DNA of 64,000 nucleotides, taken from assembly GCA_037903355.1 (NCBI GenBank), contig JBAJFE010000060.1:930001-994000 (forward strand), read 5' to 3'. The notes under the pieces are model-generated. The model made no database searches and had not been told where the DNA came from. It saw only the letters and a program-made list of their open reading frames with translations. Numbering within the stretch: the stretch's first letter is position 1; every line of letters begins with the position of its first letter. Both the position numbers and the translations under genes were made by a program. This stretch comes from Trichuris trichiura (taxonomy: Eukaryota > Nematoda > Enoplea > Trichinellida > Trichuridae). Of this stretch, positions 26,237 through 38,864 are shown one piece after another.

Positions 26237-28600
26237 TATTTAGGAATGCCTTGGCTGTTCGGGAGCTATTGCAAGTCGTCGTCACCAGCAAGCCGGCTAC
26301 ACCGACGGCAAATTCATGGAACATTCTGACGGTCGCTGAATAGCGACCCGGAACAAAGCCGCTGATTGGATGGCGCAAGGCAAACCGGCACATTCTATCG
26401 CTAAGGCATTGTGCGGCCGAACTGCAAGCTTGCAAAACGGTCAACAGTGACGTCCGTACAAGCTTGGAATGTTCCAAAGAACTGTCGTTTCCCTTAGATT
26501 AAAAAAAAAATTCTTCGTTTTCATAGCAACGACAAGTTCAGCATTCCTGATGCTTAACTCTCGAGCAAGCCAACACTGTAACGTTTAGTAGTAATAAACG
26601 CATCAAACATTGCTAGGAAGGGCCTTCGATTAATAAGTAAACGTAAGCGCAATGAATTTCTAGCAAGCCCAAATTATGCTACCGAAAGCAATGATAGAAT
26701 AAATTTCGTAGCCTATGCATAATTGCTACGCGTGAAAAATTCCTTTGGAGTAAATGTATTAAATTGGCTCTTTTAAAATATACCTGAATATTTTTTTACA
26801 TAAATAAATGCCTCATTACGATTAATGTGGGTTACAAGCAAGCAATAGGTGGACTATTCCATCCATGCTCGGATGACGCATGGACATTCTTGGAAATCAC
26901 GTTAACTACGAAAAGACATTAATCATTTTAGGAAGAATTGCTATGCCGAACGGTTGACAAAAGCTGTTGCTATACGTCTTTTCATTGAACGAGGGCAAAG
27001 TAGTACAAAAGATTGTCCATCTGGAACGAAAGTGCTTAAGAACCTTTTTATCTAAGCAAAAGCATGTAGGCAGCTGGAGATGGGAGCAAAGCTTCTTTGT
27101 AAACGTCACTGCTCTTGATTAACTACGATACAGCAGCAGCAGCAATAATAAATCATTCATTTCGTCAGCAGTTTGAAGCCGAAGCTTTTTCGGATCGATC
27201 TGATTCCAAATCTTGGAACCCGCGCGCGAGCGGGCCTACATTGCGTTGCTTATCCGAGCTGCGCTCAACGCGTCAATAAATAAACAGCAAATTTAAAAAG
27301 TGTAAAGTGGGAACGCCCTAACTGGTCAAAGGCTTGACACTTTTGTTCCCTATTTTTTGTACTAACAATATAGACTTGCTTGTTTGGTTGTCAGGCTTGC
27401 AAAAAACACTGTCCAGGAACATTGGAAACTCGACGCAACAAGCTTTGCGAGGTGAAAATTTAAATTGAAGCAATTTTTGCCTCGAGAAAACGCTAAATTT
27501 TTGTAAACCAGTTTTTATGCAAATTAGATGCCCATTGCAACACCAGTGAAAGTTCTGGTTCATATTTTCCCACCTTAGCGCGATTTTCAAAACAAGCAGA
27601 AGTCATTACATCTTAAAAAGAACTAAACCGAAAACTTTTAAGTGGTCACATCGCTCATACTAAAAAATAGAATGCTGCTTCAACCGGCTTATGAAGAAAC
27701 AATAGAGCATTTAAATGCAAATTTTGTAACGGCTTTTGCCGATGTCGTAAACGTCGGCAATTAAACCTTAAAATGTTTCATACCAGCGAATGGATGAGCA
27801 AATTGTCAAAGAAAATATATAGAGGACAAATGTTTACGTAGGCTTCAAAACTGCTCTTATTCCTCCCTCAGCAATGTCAGGGAATCTTTGGTCATTAATT
27901 TTGAATAGTCTCCATTGAATGAAGGGAAAACTATCGGTTCTGTTTTTCTCAATCTTTTTTTATCGTATGTAGTTCTCTCGAGGCTAATCGTAAAATCCGT
28001 TGTCAGGGCCAATTCACTGCCAATGAAAAATTGGGGACGGGCCAAACAGGTTACAAAAGAACAGTTCAAAAATGGGAAACGCCAGTTTAAACAGGAAGAA
28101 ATTTTCTTTCCCGAAGAAAGTAACTTCATGCAACCTTGGAAGCCTAAATGGAGTCAGTCCGAATGAAAATAAAGCTAAAATAATATAACTCGACAAATAA
28201 ACAACATATGCAAATACGTAAAATAAAATAGACGACAGAATTAATAAAAGTAAAATATAGCAGCGATAACTCAAATTAAACAGCTTGTGAAATAAGGATA
28301 AAACAGTGACAAAGTAAAATAATTAAAAATAGGGAGAATAAAGTTGAAGGCAAAGTGGAGTCAAGCGACTTCCATTTTTCTACTTTTTTCTATACAGCTT
28401 TGATCGTGTAATTATCACTAACAAAGGTGGCTCAAGTTTGAGAATTAAACTCTAGACGTCTTCGCGTTATTCCAGGTAGAAGGCTCAGGTCTTGAAATAT
28501 TGCAGCCTTTATGCTCTGCTCGAGAATCAAATCGTTTATAAGCTATCAAAGGGCCTTTACTTAACGAACATTATTGTATTTTGAGCTTTTCATTTTTTAA
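26237..28600. other. Upstream of the FN3/Ig signal-peptide exon
   Basis: The minus-strand frame at 26270-26490 includes GFVPGRYSATVRMFHEFAVG, which resembles the last strands of an FN3 domain, in a different frame from the signal peptide that overlaps it. The rest (26500-28600) is AT-rich with no supported exon. A sequence shared with the foldback at 41.2 kb (TACCAGCGAATGGATGA) occurs near 27782-27798. Confidence 0.35.
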
Positions 28601-28639
28601 AAATGCCAGACATATTAACATTTAACTATTCAAAGTGCT

Positions 28640-28890
28640 GAGCTGTAAATTTTTAAACATATTGATTCTCAGGCCAAGAAATCTGTTCTGGTGCATTGCC
28701 AACTTGTGAAGCAACACCAAGTGGTTCAAAGAAAACTTTCCGCCTCCGAAGCCATTAATGGCAACTATTCGTAGCAGTAAACTGCCAGCCAAAAATTGTG
28801 CCGCGGGGAGCGCCTTTTCCATTTGAATCTGCGTCTCTAGTGACCTTGTAGCATACAGCAAACCGATTGAACCTAATGAACTGAACGCAG
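28640..28890 (-). pseudogene. FN3-like exon, split between two frames
   Basis: One minus-strand frame reads RFAVCYKVTRDADSNGKG, like FN3 strand C. The neighbouring frame reads LLLRIVAINGFGGGKFS, like FN3 strands F-G. The two halves meet in a stretch with C and T runs, so a one-base indel would explain the break. It may be another domain of the FN3/Ig gene lying further upstream, a decayed copy, or an assembly indel. Splice borders could not be settled. Confidence 0.35.
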
Positions 28891-29171
28891 GTTCAGTTTT
28901 TTAACTGGATCGAATAGGAGGCTTAAACATACGCCACTAAGAGGAAACGACCATAGTTCATAAGGGTCAAACGGTAGTAGAACTTAGAAGAATACAATGG
29001 AAACAATACAACACGCGGTAACTGATTACCCATCCCCTTTTGCATAAATAAGCTATACATCTTTGAAACGTTGCGCAATAAATTTTAGTTATTAATACTG
29101 CTTCTATGAAACAGAGGTTTAACCTGTCAATTTGATAAAAGATAACAGCAACACAGTTGAAGAAAATGAAA

Positions 29172-30580
29172 GAACTTACCGCCAGTGAACTTCTCTTTCG
29201 TCGAAAATGCAGATATCGACTAGTCGTCATACTAATGCGCATTAGTTCACCTGCAGATCAAAACAAAAGGTTTACATAAACAGATGTGTAATAAAAAAGA
29301 GCTGCGCTGAGCAGTATGTAGTAACCAAGATTAAAGTAAGCATTTTGCCTTCTACGAAAGCAATGGCAGTTGGCCCACGGGTAATTTACTCCGCGAATTT
29401 GTTTTAGTATAACGAAGATAGGTAAAGTGAAGGGAGGACAACAGTGGGCCCATACGCTCAACTAGTAAAATGGTTAGAATTTTGCAACGAAATGATTCCA
29501 TACGAGAAAACGAAAGCGTACATCTCCTTTAGGGAAGGTTACACTTTTAATAACTGAATTTTATGCCAAAGACAGTTAACATACAACCAGTAAGACTACG
29601 ACTATCAACACTATTGAGCTTTTGAGTACTAGAGAAAATTACAGTGCTCGGAATCCTTACCGCTGCTGTTTAAAAAAATTATTGTAGGGAAGCTGAGCAG
29701 CACCATTGAAAATCATCTCACTTCCTTCGTCTTTAGACAACATCCATTAATTGGCATGGACAAGCAGGTCCCAACCCGTGCATCACAGTAAACGCTGTTT
29801 TGTAATTTTCAAGAAGAAACAGAAGTTTGATAATTGTACGCGCTTTCCACATGCTGAAATACAGTTGTTACATTGCAGCATTAAACATTAACATTTCCGC
29901 ATACTGAATAATGAAAAGTAAGTTAAGTCACTGTAAATATTAACAATATGTTTAACAGTCGAAAACTGCCCTGTCGCTCTCGACGTTGCGTAGCAAAACT
30001 GTAGTTCCCGATCAAAGCATAACACCAATAGTCACTGAAGTTTTGGCGCAGTTTAATAATTTTAAGTGGACGGATTTGCAGCGATCCTTTGAGGTAGTTG
30101 TTCTTGCATTGTCAAACACTTAATACACCAGTCGTTGCACCAGGAACGGCGTTCGGCTTTGACGCATTCAAAAACCATTCGACTTGCCTAGTTTAAATTG
30201 TCTATCTTTGCTGGTTCAATCTTCAGCCCAGTTAACGTCAAAACGCGAAATAATGTTAAGTCGTAAAAAGTTTCCATTTCTGTTTGCAATTTCCGAATTG
30301 CGACTGATCAATTTTTGGTTCTGAACGCTAACTGGCCGCTTGGCTGATTTATTTCGAAGAAAACGCGAGCGGATGACTGCTCGAGACGGAGGCGACTATG
30401 CAAAATAATTAAATTCAGCATAATTTACTTTGCGAATGACGCAGCTGAAGCTATATATACGTTTCTTCGCTGCGATTAATCACTGTAATAACGCAGCTTT
30501 GCATTTCAACAGCAACGAGTACCTTCCAATTCTTTTGTAGTTCTTTCTTGAACATCTTTTAGCGCGTACAGTTCTCCCTC
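29172..30580 (-). other. Two isolated exon candidates
   Basis: At 30580-30523 a 58-nt open segment sits between TTTGCAG and a GTACTC donor and reads EGELYALKDVQERTTKELE. At about 29242-29172 another sits between CTGCAG and a GTAAGT donor and reads ELMRISMTTSRYLHFRRKR. Both borders look good, but no domain is recognisable and the phases do not chain to a neighbour. They may belong to an upstream part of the FN3/Ig gene or to an unidentified gene. Confidence 0.25.
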
Positions 30581-33300
30581 CTGCAAACCAAATTTAAAAA
30601 AAAAATTATTATATGTTATGAATAGCCATGCATGAATACAGATAGGCAGTGCTTATAAACATGAACTTCATAGACAAATTCCGGGAAAGCATTAGTTGTG
30701 CCATAATTGTCACTTCAGGGTAGTAATATCAACTGTTCCGTTTCCTCCCGTAGCAAAGCAGCCGAAAATATTCCATTCACTTTTTAATTAAGGAAATCCT
30801 GCACATACAGCGAAGCGGAAAGGTGAATGTAGAATTTCTTAAAAGGAATTTCATCATTTCAGATGCTACTAAAGTTACGCATGCATTCGTTAGAGACAAG
30901 TAATCATCAGCGTTCATAAACTTTATTCTCCATCTCTTAATGGAGGCATAATATCACCAAGCATTAAATGGATGCATTAGCGGGATGCCCTTAATTGGAG
31001 CGAAATGCGGAAACGTAAGATATATGCGGCAAACTTATGAAAAATATTGCTGAAATGGCAACAAGTCTTCTAGTATGCTAAAAGTTAAAACTGACGACAA
31101 TTGTATCACCGCAAAATCGATCTTACACTGAAAAATAAATGAAAAGAATAATCGATTTTGATTTTTCCCATGGAGACGGATGAAGACAGATTTACGTCAA
31201 ACGGCGGAGCGACAATGAGCTCACTGCGCAATCATTTTACTAAAAGAGAGAGAGACTTGCAAAATCAAAATGACAGAGAGATAAAGACACGAAACAACTT
31301 ATCATTCCATATTTCCGTCGCCACTAAGTCAAACTAGATAATGGGTTCAGTTGTGAATGTCTCTATGATATCAAGCGCCTGTGTTGACAAGGCATTGATT
31401 ATTTATGTAGCATTAAAAGCAACACAAAAATATCCGGCTTAAAAGCATCCCACGGAGACTCTGAAAAGCGCCCTCTGTCAGTGTTACGCACGATTATTTT
31501 GATTGGAATACATGGACAGATTAAGTTAAAAATTTGTATGCTCGTTAAATTATTTCTGGTTTGTCAGAAACGGTGCAAAGTAAGGCTCAGGAATCTTGCC
31601 TCTAAGCCAGCCGACGGCTGGAGGAATGCAGGTTCCCTTCTGGCAAGCATGACGTCAACCGGTTGTTCCGTTATTCGCGGGCATGTCGGTTTTTTTTTTG
31701 CTCTTAAACATGTCTAAGCCAAAACACAAGCCTTAAGTTTAGGCTTAAGCTTACTTTAGACCAGAAGAAGATAGCTAGCAAATCTACAGTAAGACAATGG
31801 AAACGTTGAGAGAAAAGAACTGAGGAAAAATAAAAAAAAATATAACTTCGTGGTACGGGACAGTGTAGTTTCATGTAGCTGACCAGTTATTACGGAGTAT
31901 GTCCCGTTGAAATAAACAAAAAACCTTTTTATTTCCGTAGTTTTCGAACCGCGTGTGACTCGTCCTAAGCGGTAGAAAAATTAATGAACACTAATTAATA
32001 GGAAAGCTTAAATTGTTCAGCCATAAACAAGCGGACAACAGGCAACATACACCAGTTAGAGTTTTGCATTGTAACAATCTAACCTGTACTTGAAAACTGG
32101 GGTTTTCTAACCTGATTATCATTACCTGATCTAACCTGATAACCATTACAATTAATTGTATGGAATGCCCTGGTTGTAAGGTCTTCTACGGCTCTATGGA
32201 ATGCCCTGATTAAAAACTTCAACAGTTTTCACAGAGGGTGTTTGACCGCTAGATTTTTTCGGAATAACTTTCGTGCTGTCTATCATTTCTTAAAATTAAT
32301 GATGTTTATGATCGTACGAGTACATTTAACATTCAAACTTGAATTTAGATTGTGCTGGGTTTTCGGTTCTCTCGACAATTGCAGGCTCTGTTTGCATCGC
32401 TACTTTACAGCTTTTTATTTCTTCAGCTTAGCCGTAGTTTTAAAAAAAACTCAACTCTGCAGCATGTCATTTTCACAGTGGTCAATTGTTGATTAGTTAA
32501 TCCCATTTTCTTCCGTTACCTAAACTTCATCTAGAGAGTAAGCTAATTCGATTTTTAATAACGTAACACGGCGAAGCAATAAAAGTTGAAAATGTGTACT
32601 TGCACGTTTGATATTAAAGTGAATTTGTTTAAAGTTTATCTTTCAGCTAAAGATTTCTCTTTAGCTTTAAAAGACAAGAGAAGCTCTTGACGTACGATGG
32701 AGTCTAATCTTTAATCGTGGCAATGGTTTGAAATAAGGCGGGATTGGTCGCTTTTGGTTATTCGTACCTGCTGTTGGGCCAACTTTAAATTACTCCACTT
32801 TAAACATCAAGCACGCTTCTCACTCTCATTGGTTTTCACCATATTGCCACATTTATTTCTCCGGTGAAGGCGGTAGAAGGAGCGACTTGAAAGCTGCGAT
32901 ATACATTCTGTCAAAGTTACTGCTTTTTCGCCAAGGTCCTCCACAGGTAAATCCATAATAGTATGAAAGCTATTTTATTGTATTATTTCAATAGTAGCTA
33001 ACTTTATTTGAATTAATAACGTTTTATTTTTTTTTCTTTACTAATCAAGTAACTTTCTATGCGAGTTCCCGCCCTCATCTTTCAGCTGCGGTTCCGCAGT
33101 GAACTATAATGGCTCTTTTTTATGCCCCTTTCAATTTCGCGTTGTTGGCAACGCTATGCAGGCTTGAAATGCTAAATGAGGATACGGAATCGTTAAACCA
33201 AACTGTATTTAATGCGTTTAACGGCTTTAGGAAAAGTAAAGTAGCTTATCACTGATATTTTTTTATGTTTCAACAATGTTTTCCAAATTCATGAAGTACA
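30581..33300. other. No supported gene; repeat fragments
   Basis: AT-rich with short open frames only. It carries one copy of a dispersed repeat (31843-31876, second copy at 44954-44987) and short copies of a GGTTGTAAGGTCTTCTACGG motif at 32172 and 33307; the reverse complement of part of it is near 56851. Confidence 0.5.
31843..31876 (+). repeat. Dispersed repeat, copy 1
   Basis: A 34-base segment (TAACTTCGTGGTACGGGACA onward to TTTCATGT) is nearly identical to the reverse complement of 44954-44987. The second copy lies beside a hammerhead-like motif, suggesting both derive from the same retroelement end. Confidence 0.7.
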
Positions 33301-33464
33301 TAACTGGTTGTAAGGTCTTCTACGGCTTTTCCCGTTTTCCCGGCTTTCCGTGATAAAATGCACAGACCTACTTAAGCAGAAATACTGAACATCACATGGA
33401 ACACATCCACATAGAACAAAACGTCTACGGGTAGAAATGTTCGGCGCATCAGGAATTAGACAAT

Positions 33465-35252
33465 TTACCCACTTTCTGTAGGTGGGTGCAGATCCCCTGG
33501 AGACCGGCCAGCCCTAGGGTTGCCTGAACTTGTTGGTAGCGAAACTTCTCGCCTTAAAATGATAGGCTCCGCAGCTGCCGGAGCTTTATTTAAAAACATT
33601 GTTATAGGGAGCTGTCTCTCCCTTATCTTCGCTTCATCGAATAAATCCTGTAGCGGTTTCAACGAAGCCGTTATTCCTCGTGTAACGATGATGCCACGTT
33701 CCATGGATGGATCATATTCAACAATCATATCCTTTAGCACCTGCGCTTGCCGGAAAATAGTGGCCAGCTTTTGCAGCGTCCAATCCGAAGGTGTTTGAGC
33801 TTCTGTATCTTCCATAACGTCGTCGTCACTGGCCGTAGGTGATTGCATCATTTCTTCGAGTTCCTTCTTGGTAAACGGTTCTCCACAATCTTCTATGTGC
33901 TCTCTGATATCGTCTTCTATCATGTCGGAGAAACTGTCACCTCCCAACTCCTTGGCAATATTCACTATGCCCATGACCTCCTCATCGGTGGCACCTAAGT
34001 CCTCGCATTCACCGACTGCGTCTCTCCACAAACGCTTCCAGCAACCACTGACTGTTCTAGGCTTTATCTCGTGTACTGCCTCCGCAATGAGGGCGATAGC
34101 GTCTGCAATTGAGAAACGCTTGCACAGGCCGGTAAGATCGCAATCAGCATTAGCGTGGAGGGTATCACGAAGCTTTCCAAATACAAGACGAGTATAAGTA
34201 GCCTTAATGCATTTTATGGCGCCCTGATCCAGTGGCTGTAGTAGTGATGTCGAGTTAGCGGGCAAAAATTTCACCTCGACGTTCTCATTAGCGAAGCAAA
34301 GAGATTGCGGGTGACCGGGGGCGTTATCAATTACGAGGAGGACCTTGAAAGCCATCCCCTTGCTTTTCAGGTACTTTTTCGCTTCAGGAATGAAGCATTG
34401 GTTAAACCATTCCGTAAAAAGGATAAACGTCATCCACGCCTTCTTGTTGTGCTGCCAGAAGACCGGCAGGCAATCTTTGTTCTTGTTTCTGAGCGACCGA
34501 GGATTACGAGTCCGGTAGACAACGCCGGGCTTTATCATGTGTCCTGCAGCGTTGCCATAGAGCACAAGAGTGAGTCGATCTTTCAGTGGCTTGAATCCCA
34601 GGGCTTGCTTTGCGCTCTTGTGGATGTACTTGCGTTTTGGCATTTGCTTCCAGAATAATGCCGTCTCGTCACAATTGAAGATTTGTTCTGGGGGATATCC
34701 CTTTTGGTCCACTATCTCTTTGAATTCCTCCGGGAATGTCGAGGCAGCTACGCAATCAGCCGATGCCGCTTCTCAGTGATCTTTAAGTTCATGAGGTTGA
34801 AGCGCTTCACGTATTTGGCTAGCCATCCTTTGCTAGCAGTAAACCTTTTTCTCTCGTTCTCTGCAATCGAGCCAAAGAAGTGCTCATATAAGCTCAGCGC
34901 TTTCTCCGGAATAACTTTCCCGTCGACAGGAACATGCTTCCGCGACATGTCCTCTATCCAAACGCTTAGCGCTTTCTCGGCCTTCACGAGGACTTTGTTG
35001 CGAACTACAGCAGCTCTTTTCGCCAGTGAAGGGTCGGGATGCACGCTTCTTCGAATCTCAGCTTCCTGCTGCTTTATCGTACGAATGCTGGATTCATTCT
35101 TCCCGCGGCCCACTTCGGCAAATGACAATCCGCTTTTCAAAAGATCAAGGACTTCTACTTTCTCATGAAGGGTAAGGACGCTACGTTGTCTCTTAGCCCT
35201 AGAGGAACCGCTCTGTTCACTTAGTGCCTTCTGTCAGCCATCCTTCCTATGC
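33465..35252 (-). pseudogene. Tigger DDE transposase, frameshifted
   Basis: Cut-and-paste transposase of the Tigger/jerky (CENP-B-like) branch of Tc1/mariner. The N-terminal part (about 35220-34748) carries the CENP-B-type helix-turn-helix (SVLTLHEKVEVLDLLKSG, NESSIRTIKQQE) and the second DNA-binding domain ending YVKRFNLMNLKIT. The catalytic part (about 34780-33467) has FNCDET, LLVIDNAPGHP and LLQPLDQG, so all three acidic residues are present. Two single-base frameshifts interrupt it: one just after the probable initiator ATG near 35240 and one near 34785 between the DNA-binding and catalytic parts. Otherwise it is open to a stop at 33465-33467, so this copy is fairly young. It is unlikely to make active protein as read here. 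Confidence 0.88.
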
Positions 35253-35590
35253 GACACCAGTTACACGACGCGAAAGTTCAGACCTACCACGCTGCAGGGA
35301 AACTGATATTTGCGCACAGCGCGCGGCCTCGACAACGCGCACGAAGCAATAATAAGCAGTCAGAAAAATGACAAGGCCTCATTAGCATTGTGCACGGTTA
35401 GAGAGCACTGTGGGCAGAGAAAGTCTTTCGCGAACGCGCAGATGATCACACTGCTGCACAGGCATGCAACGACACTAGTGCAATTATAATGCCGGCCAGC
35501 GGTGCGCATGTCTCTGTGAAAAGATGACGTCACTATTTCTCACTGGACAAACCGCGTTGTATAGAATCTGCGGATAATGAGAGCTGACTG
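33465..35590 (-). mobile_element. Tigger/pogo transposon 1, lower-coordinate end truncated
   Basis: The element encodes a Tigger-type DDE transposase on the minus strand and has a terminal repeat at its 5' end: on the minus strand it begins CAGTCAGCTCTCATTATC at 35590, flanked by a TA target dinucleotide (35591-35592), which is the Tigger/pogo arrangement. I found no matching terminal repeat just below 33465, so that end is probably deleted or diverged. Confidence 0.75.
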
Positions 35591-36688
35591 TATTTTAAAT
35601 GTTACTGTAACAGTGGTACATCAATTGTCAGTAAGGTGGCACTTCTGAGCTTTTGCTTCTTCTTGACAACTGTTTGTGTTACTGCCGTGAAAAAAACAGT
35701 TTCGAATCGAAACGAGATCTATCCTACGCCTCTGCGATGTTGAACACTTGTGACAAAAGCTGTCCTTTGATGACTACATTGTTATTTGCACATGTCTGTT
35801 CAGACAGCTTTCATCCTGACAATTTTTTGGTAAGACAATGACAAGCATCCCGTCTTCAAGACAATGTTAAATTTTTATTGACAGTCAGAATTCTTGATTA
35901 CGCTTGACCTATATGTAATCTGTGCTATTGTACCTCCTCTGGCCTACTTCATGGCTATGGCTGCTTTGCTCATTAGGTTAGAAAGTCTGCAGGAATCACC
36001 ATCTTAGCATGCCCCAACCCGAAGCAGAAATTTTCTGCCACTTCGAAGGTTATCCTCACTGCCAATGACAAACCTGTAAAAATAAATTATTCCATTATTT
36101 GAATATTCATTCATTCAGTCCAACTCTTCTAAAAATTGTTTAAGTAATCAAACTTCTGTTGCATACTTATGTACTTAGGATCACCAGCTGCAACTGTACA
36201 AGGCAGGGCAGTGTGAGATTAAAGCTTCAAATTTTTTAGGTTCTTCTGAGTTGGCATAACTCAATTGACTCGGCAAGGTTCAACTTCATTTAGCCATTAT
36301 TGAAAACAAGAAAAACGTACAAATCTTCCGATGGCATCAAGCAGAGAAGTAAGCAGCTGGCTTATTCAAAATGCAACCCCATGTTCTAAATGCAGCATGA
36401 TGATAGAGAGGAAAAAATGCCTAGTAAATATAAGCCGCATGGCAGTATGCCTCTATGCTGCGTTCAAGTGCGGTCAGTTTATCACTTACAATCCTGAACC
36501 TACGATAAAAGTAGACTTATAACTTCTGTTGAAATTTAACTTCTCCAAATGAGGAAGCTTCCACAAATTAAGGTCAACAGCTGTGGAAAGTTTAAAGAAA
36601 CAGATATACAACATTGTAGCTTTGCTTTTACTTAACCGCTTTTGATAATGGTAAACTGCAGTTTCAGAATCCAATAAATTGGTCAGTC

Positions 36689-37893
36689 ATGTCAGACACA
36701 TCAGACGATGATGAATTGGAACCTACTGGCGATAACAGTCTTTCGTATGTTCTTTATTTTTATTTAGATATTTTAGATGGCCTTTAGTCAAGTCGGTTGC
36801 AAAACAGAGAATACAAAAAGCCTTTTAAAATTACAAATGCATGATCATCCTTTGGCATTTGTAGGAGCGCTAACAGAGTTTACGCTGGGCAACCGGATAC
36901 CGTAGAAAATGACGTTTCAGAAAGTCCACTTTCGGATCCAGTATCTGCGAATTCAGTTTCAGACCTCTCAAGTTGGAAGACAAGTACTGATGACTCAGAC
37001 TATCGCCTTACTGATACGCTCAGTGGCGTTTCCGAAGGTTGAACCGTTATCACTTTGCTACTTTATATAAACAGAAGCAGCAAAAGAGCTGTTCTAAAGC
37101 AATTGTGTTCATGTGATCAATATATTTCATTCATTTTTTAAACTAAGCACCGAGGAAACTTTTTGCTAAAAATATGACTGCTAAAATTTTTAAAAATTAA
37201 GAGGACACAATCTACTTTACCGTTGCATTTTTTTTCAGTTGAAGGAAATGGCGCAACGAGTAGTAGTGACTATTTTACACCGCGTCGCATATTACCAACT
37301 GGTCAAATGTATGCACCTTATCGTCGACATCAAAGATTTAGACCTCGTCAAGCACGAAGGCGCTTTGATCCCACTGATTATCGCAGGCGTAATTTCCGTT
37401 GCGCAGTTGAGCAAAGGTGAATAAGTGTGCATGTCATCTAAATGCGTGAATTCAGCTATATACGCACACGCCTTTTTATGGAAATTTAGACATGGCGTAT
37501 AATGATTCAAACTATGAACAAGCTTTTCCCTTTAAGGGTAAGAAATGTTTAAAAGAAATGAAAAGTCACTGCTCATACTGCACTGTAAAAGCATACAGTA
37601 ATTCCCTGAAATTCATGACAGTCAGGTTCTTCAACCCGCTGCGAATAGACATATAACTATTTATATCTGCATGTGCTTTATCGAACTGCACAGGTACAGG
37701 TTTGAAGTGCCATTTTATTTCGCATCGATAAATAGCCATGCAAGGCTGCTACTGCTGCTGCAGAGTCTTCAGCAACTCTTTATCAAGGTAAGTATCTGAA
37801 CGCTTATCTGAACACCTAATGATGGCAGGGAGCAGTTCAATTTTTCCAAGACTGTTAGTGTCAAATGATGTTCATTTTCTGCTTTATAGCAAC

Positions 37894-37950
<57 letters not shown>

Positions 37951-38864
37951 TCAGAAGTGGAAAGTTTCATCCTATTACTGCATATGTTACTGCTGTTTTA
38001 TCCATAAACTAAACTTTTTAGAGTCTTTCGTTCAGATGATACTTTGCAGATATTGAAATAGCTTTATTACGGAGAGATCCCTGTTTAATGTGCGATAAAA
38101 TTTTCAACTCCGGAGCTTTCAGGTCACTTGAGACCCGTCTTCAGTGGTCTTAAATTATGAATATATATTTGCTTTACTGATATAGCATCTTCATTTTTAG
38201 AAGACGCTATCCTCTAAGGAGGAAGCTTGAACTCAGTCGCTATTGTACCCGCGTGAAAACTTCATCAGCCCATCATACAGCAAGCAACCTTAGGCAAGAA
38301 ACGCAAGAGAAGAAGCCGTCTGACATTCCAGGTGGGTGTAAGTACTAAGATCGATTTCCATGCGTATGACTAATTTTTGTTTCCTTCTAAAGGTCAAAAC
38401 TTTGAAACTCCTAAACGGTGGACTAAAAGTGATAGTTTGAATGTTCTCATTCGGACAGCTGATCATAATGCAGAAGGTGTTAATTTAGCAAAGAAAAAAC
38501 TCGCCCAAAACTCAGAAATTTGATCTTAAAACATTTAGACATCAATACTGACGATGGAAAACAATATGCAACCATCAACATTATGTCAGATGATGAGGAA
38601 ACTTATGATAACTTTTGGCAAGCCTTAAGGGAATTTAATGCTAAAGAAAAAGAAGGCTCGACCAGTAAACAAACTGGCGAAAAAGCTCAACCCGCGCAAA
38701 ACCAAGCGGAAAGTTCATCCGTACATGACAGCAGCTTCCAGAGTTGCAAAGATTCACATTACCGCCACCAATCATTTTCAAGCTGCTCATCAGAGATGGA
38801 AGATGAGGAACTGAGTGGAACAGAACCGCCACCTACTGAGCTCCACTTTGATGGAGTGTTTTGA
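36689..38864 (+). CDS. Unrecognised spliced gene, Arg-rich, with one frameshift
   Basis: Product not recognised. Exons joined in phase: 36689-36744 (MSDTSDDDELEPTG...), about 36865-37039 (Ser/Asp-rich, SDLSSWKTSTDDSDYRLTD), 37239-37416 (APYRRHQRFRPRQARRRF, strongly basic), 38201-38331 (RRYPLRRKLELSRY) and 38393 onward. The last exon reads WTKSDSLNVLIRTADHNAEG and then meets TGA at 38521-38523. The obviously coding continuation (LILKHLDINTDDGKQYATIN..., SDDEETYDNFWQALREF, then a Ser/Glu-rich tail to the stop at 38862-38864) is one base out of frame. The acidic start, Arg-rich middle and acidic C-terminus suggest a nuclear or RNA-associated protein; this is inference from composition. Donors are GTATGT, GTTGAA, GTGAAT and GTGGGT. 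The 784-bp intron 3 contains the AAT microsatellite and a hammerhead-like motif. Confidence 0.65.
37892..37951. repeat. (AAT)n microsatellite
   Basis: About twenty AAT units, in an intron of the plus-strand Arg-rich gene. Translated in one frame it gives a false poly-Asn protein. Confidence 0.95.
38110..38149 (-). ncRNA. Hammerhead-ribozyme-like motif, copy A
   Basis: Read on the minus strand: ACTGAAGACGGGTC, a six-base loop, GACCTGAAAGC, followed by CTCCGGAG. CTGAAGA and GAAA are the two conserved hammerhead core boxes, separated by a stem II of about six pairs, and CTCCGGAG is self-complementary as in the minimal stem III of ribozymes from Penelope-like elements. The U-H cleavage dinucleotide and second strand of stem I were not clearly found, so activity is unproven. 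It lies in an intron of the Arg-rich gene. Confidence 0.5.

Noticed and set aside
26270..26490. FN3-like frame overlapping the signal-peptide exon, as exon 1
   Set aside because: The resemblance is confined to about 20 residues. The donor it would need is weaker, while the signal peptide in the other frame has a good ATG, donor and phase. Kept only as an alternative.
37495..37545. MAYNDSNYEQAFPFK segment as an exon of the Arg-rich gene
   Set aside because: Good splice borders, but the phase does not fit either neighbour, whereas skipping it joins 37416 to 38201 in phase. It could be an alternative exon.
37819..38007. Poly-Asn and poly-Ile open frames
   Set aside because: They are translations of the AAT microsatellite inside an intron.
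38511..38530. Programmed -1 frameshift in the Arg-rich gene
   Set aside because: The local bases do not form a slippery heptamer in the zero frame and no downstream structure is evident; a one-base loss is simpler.
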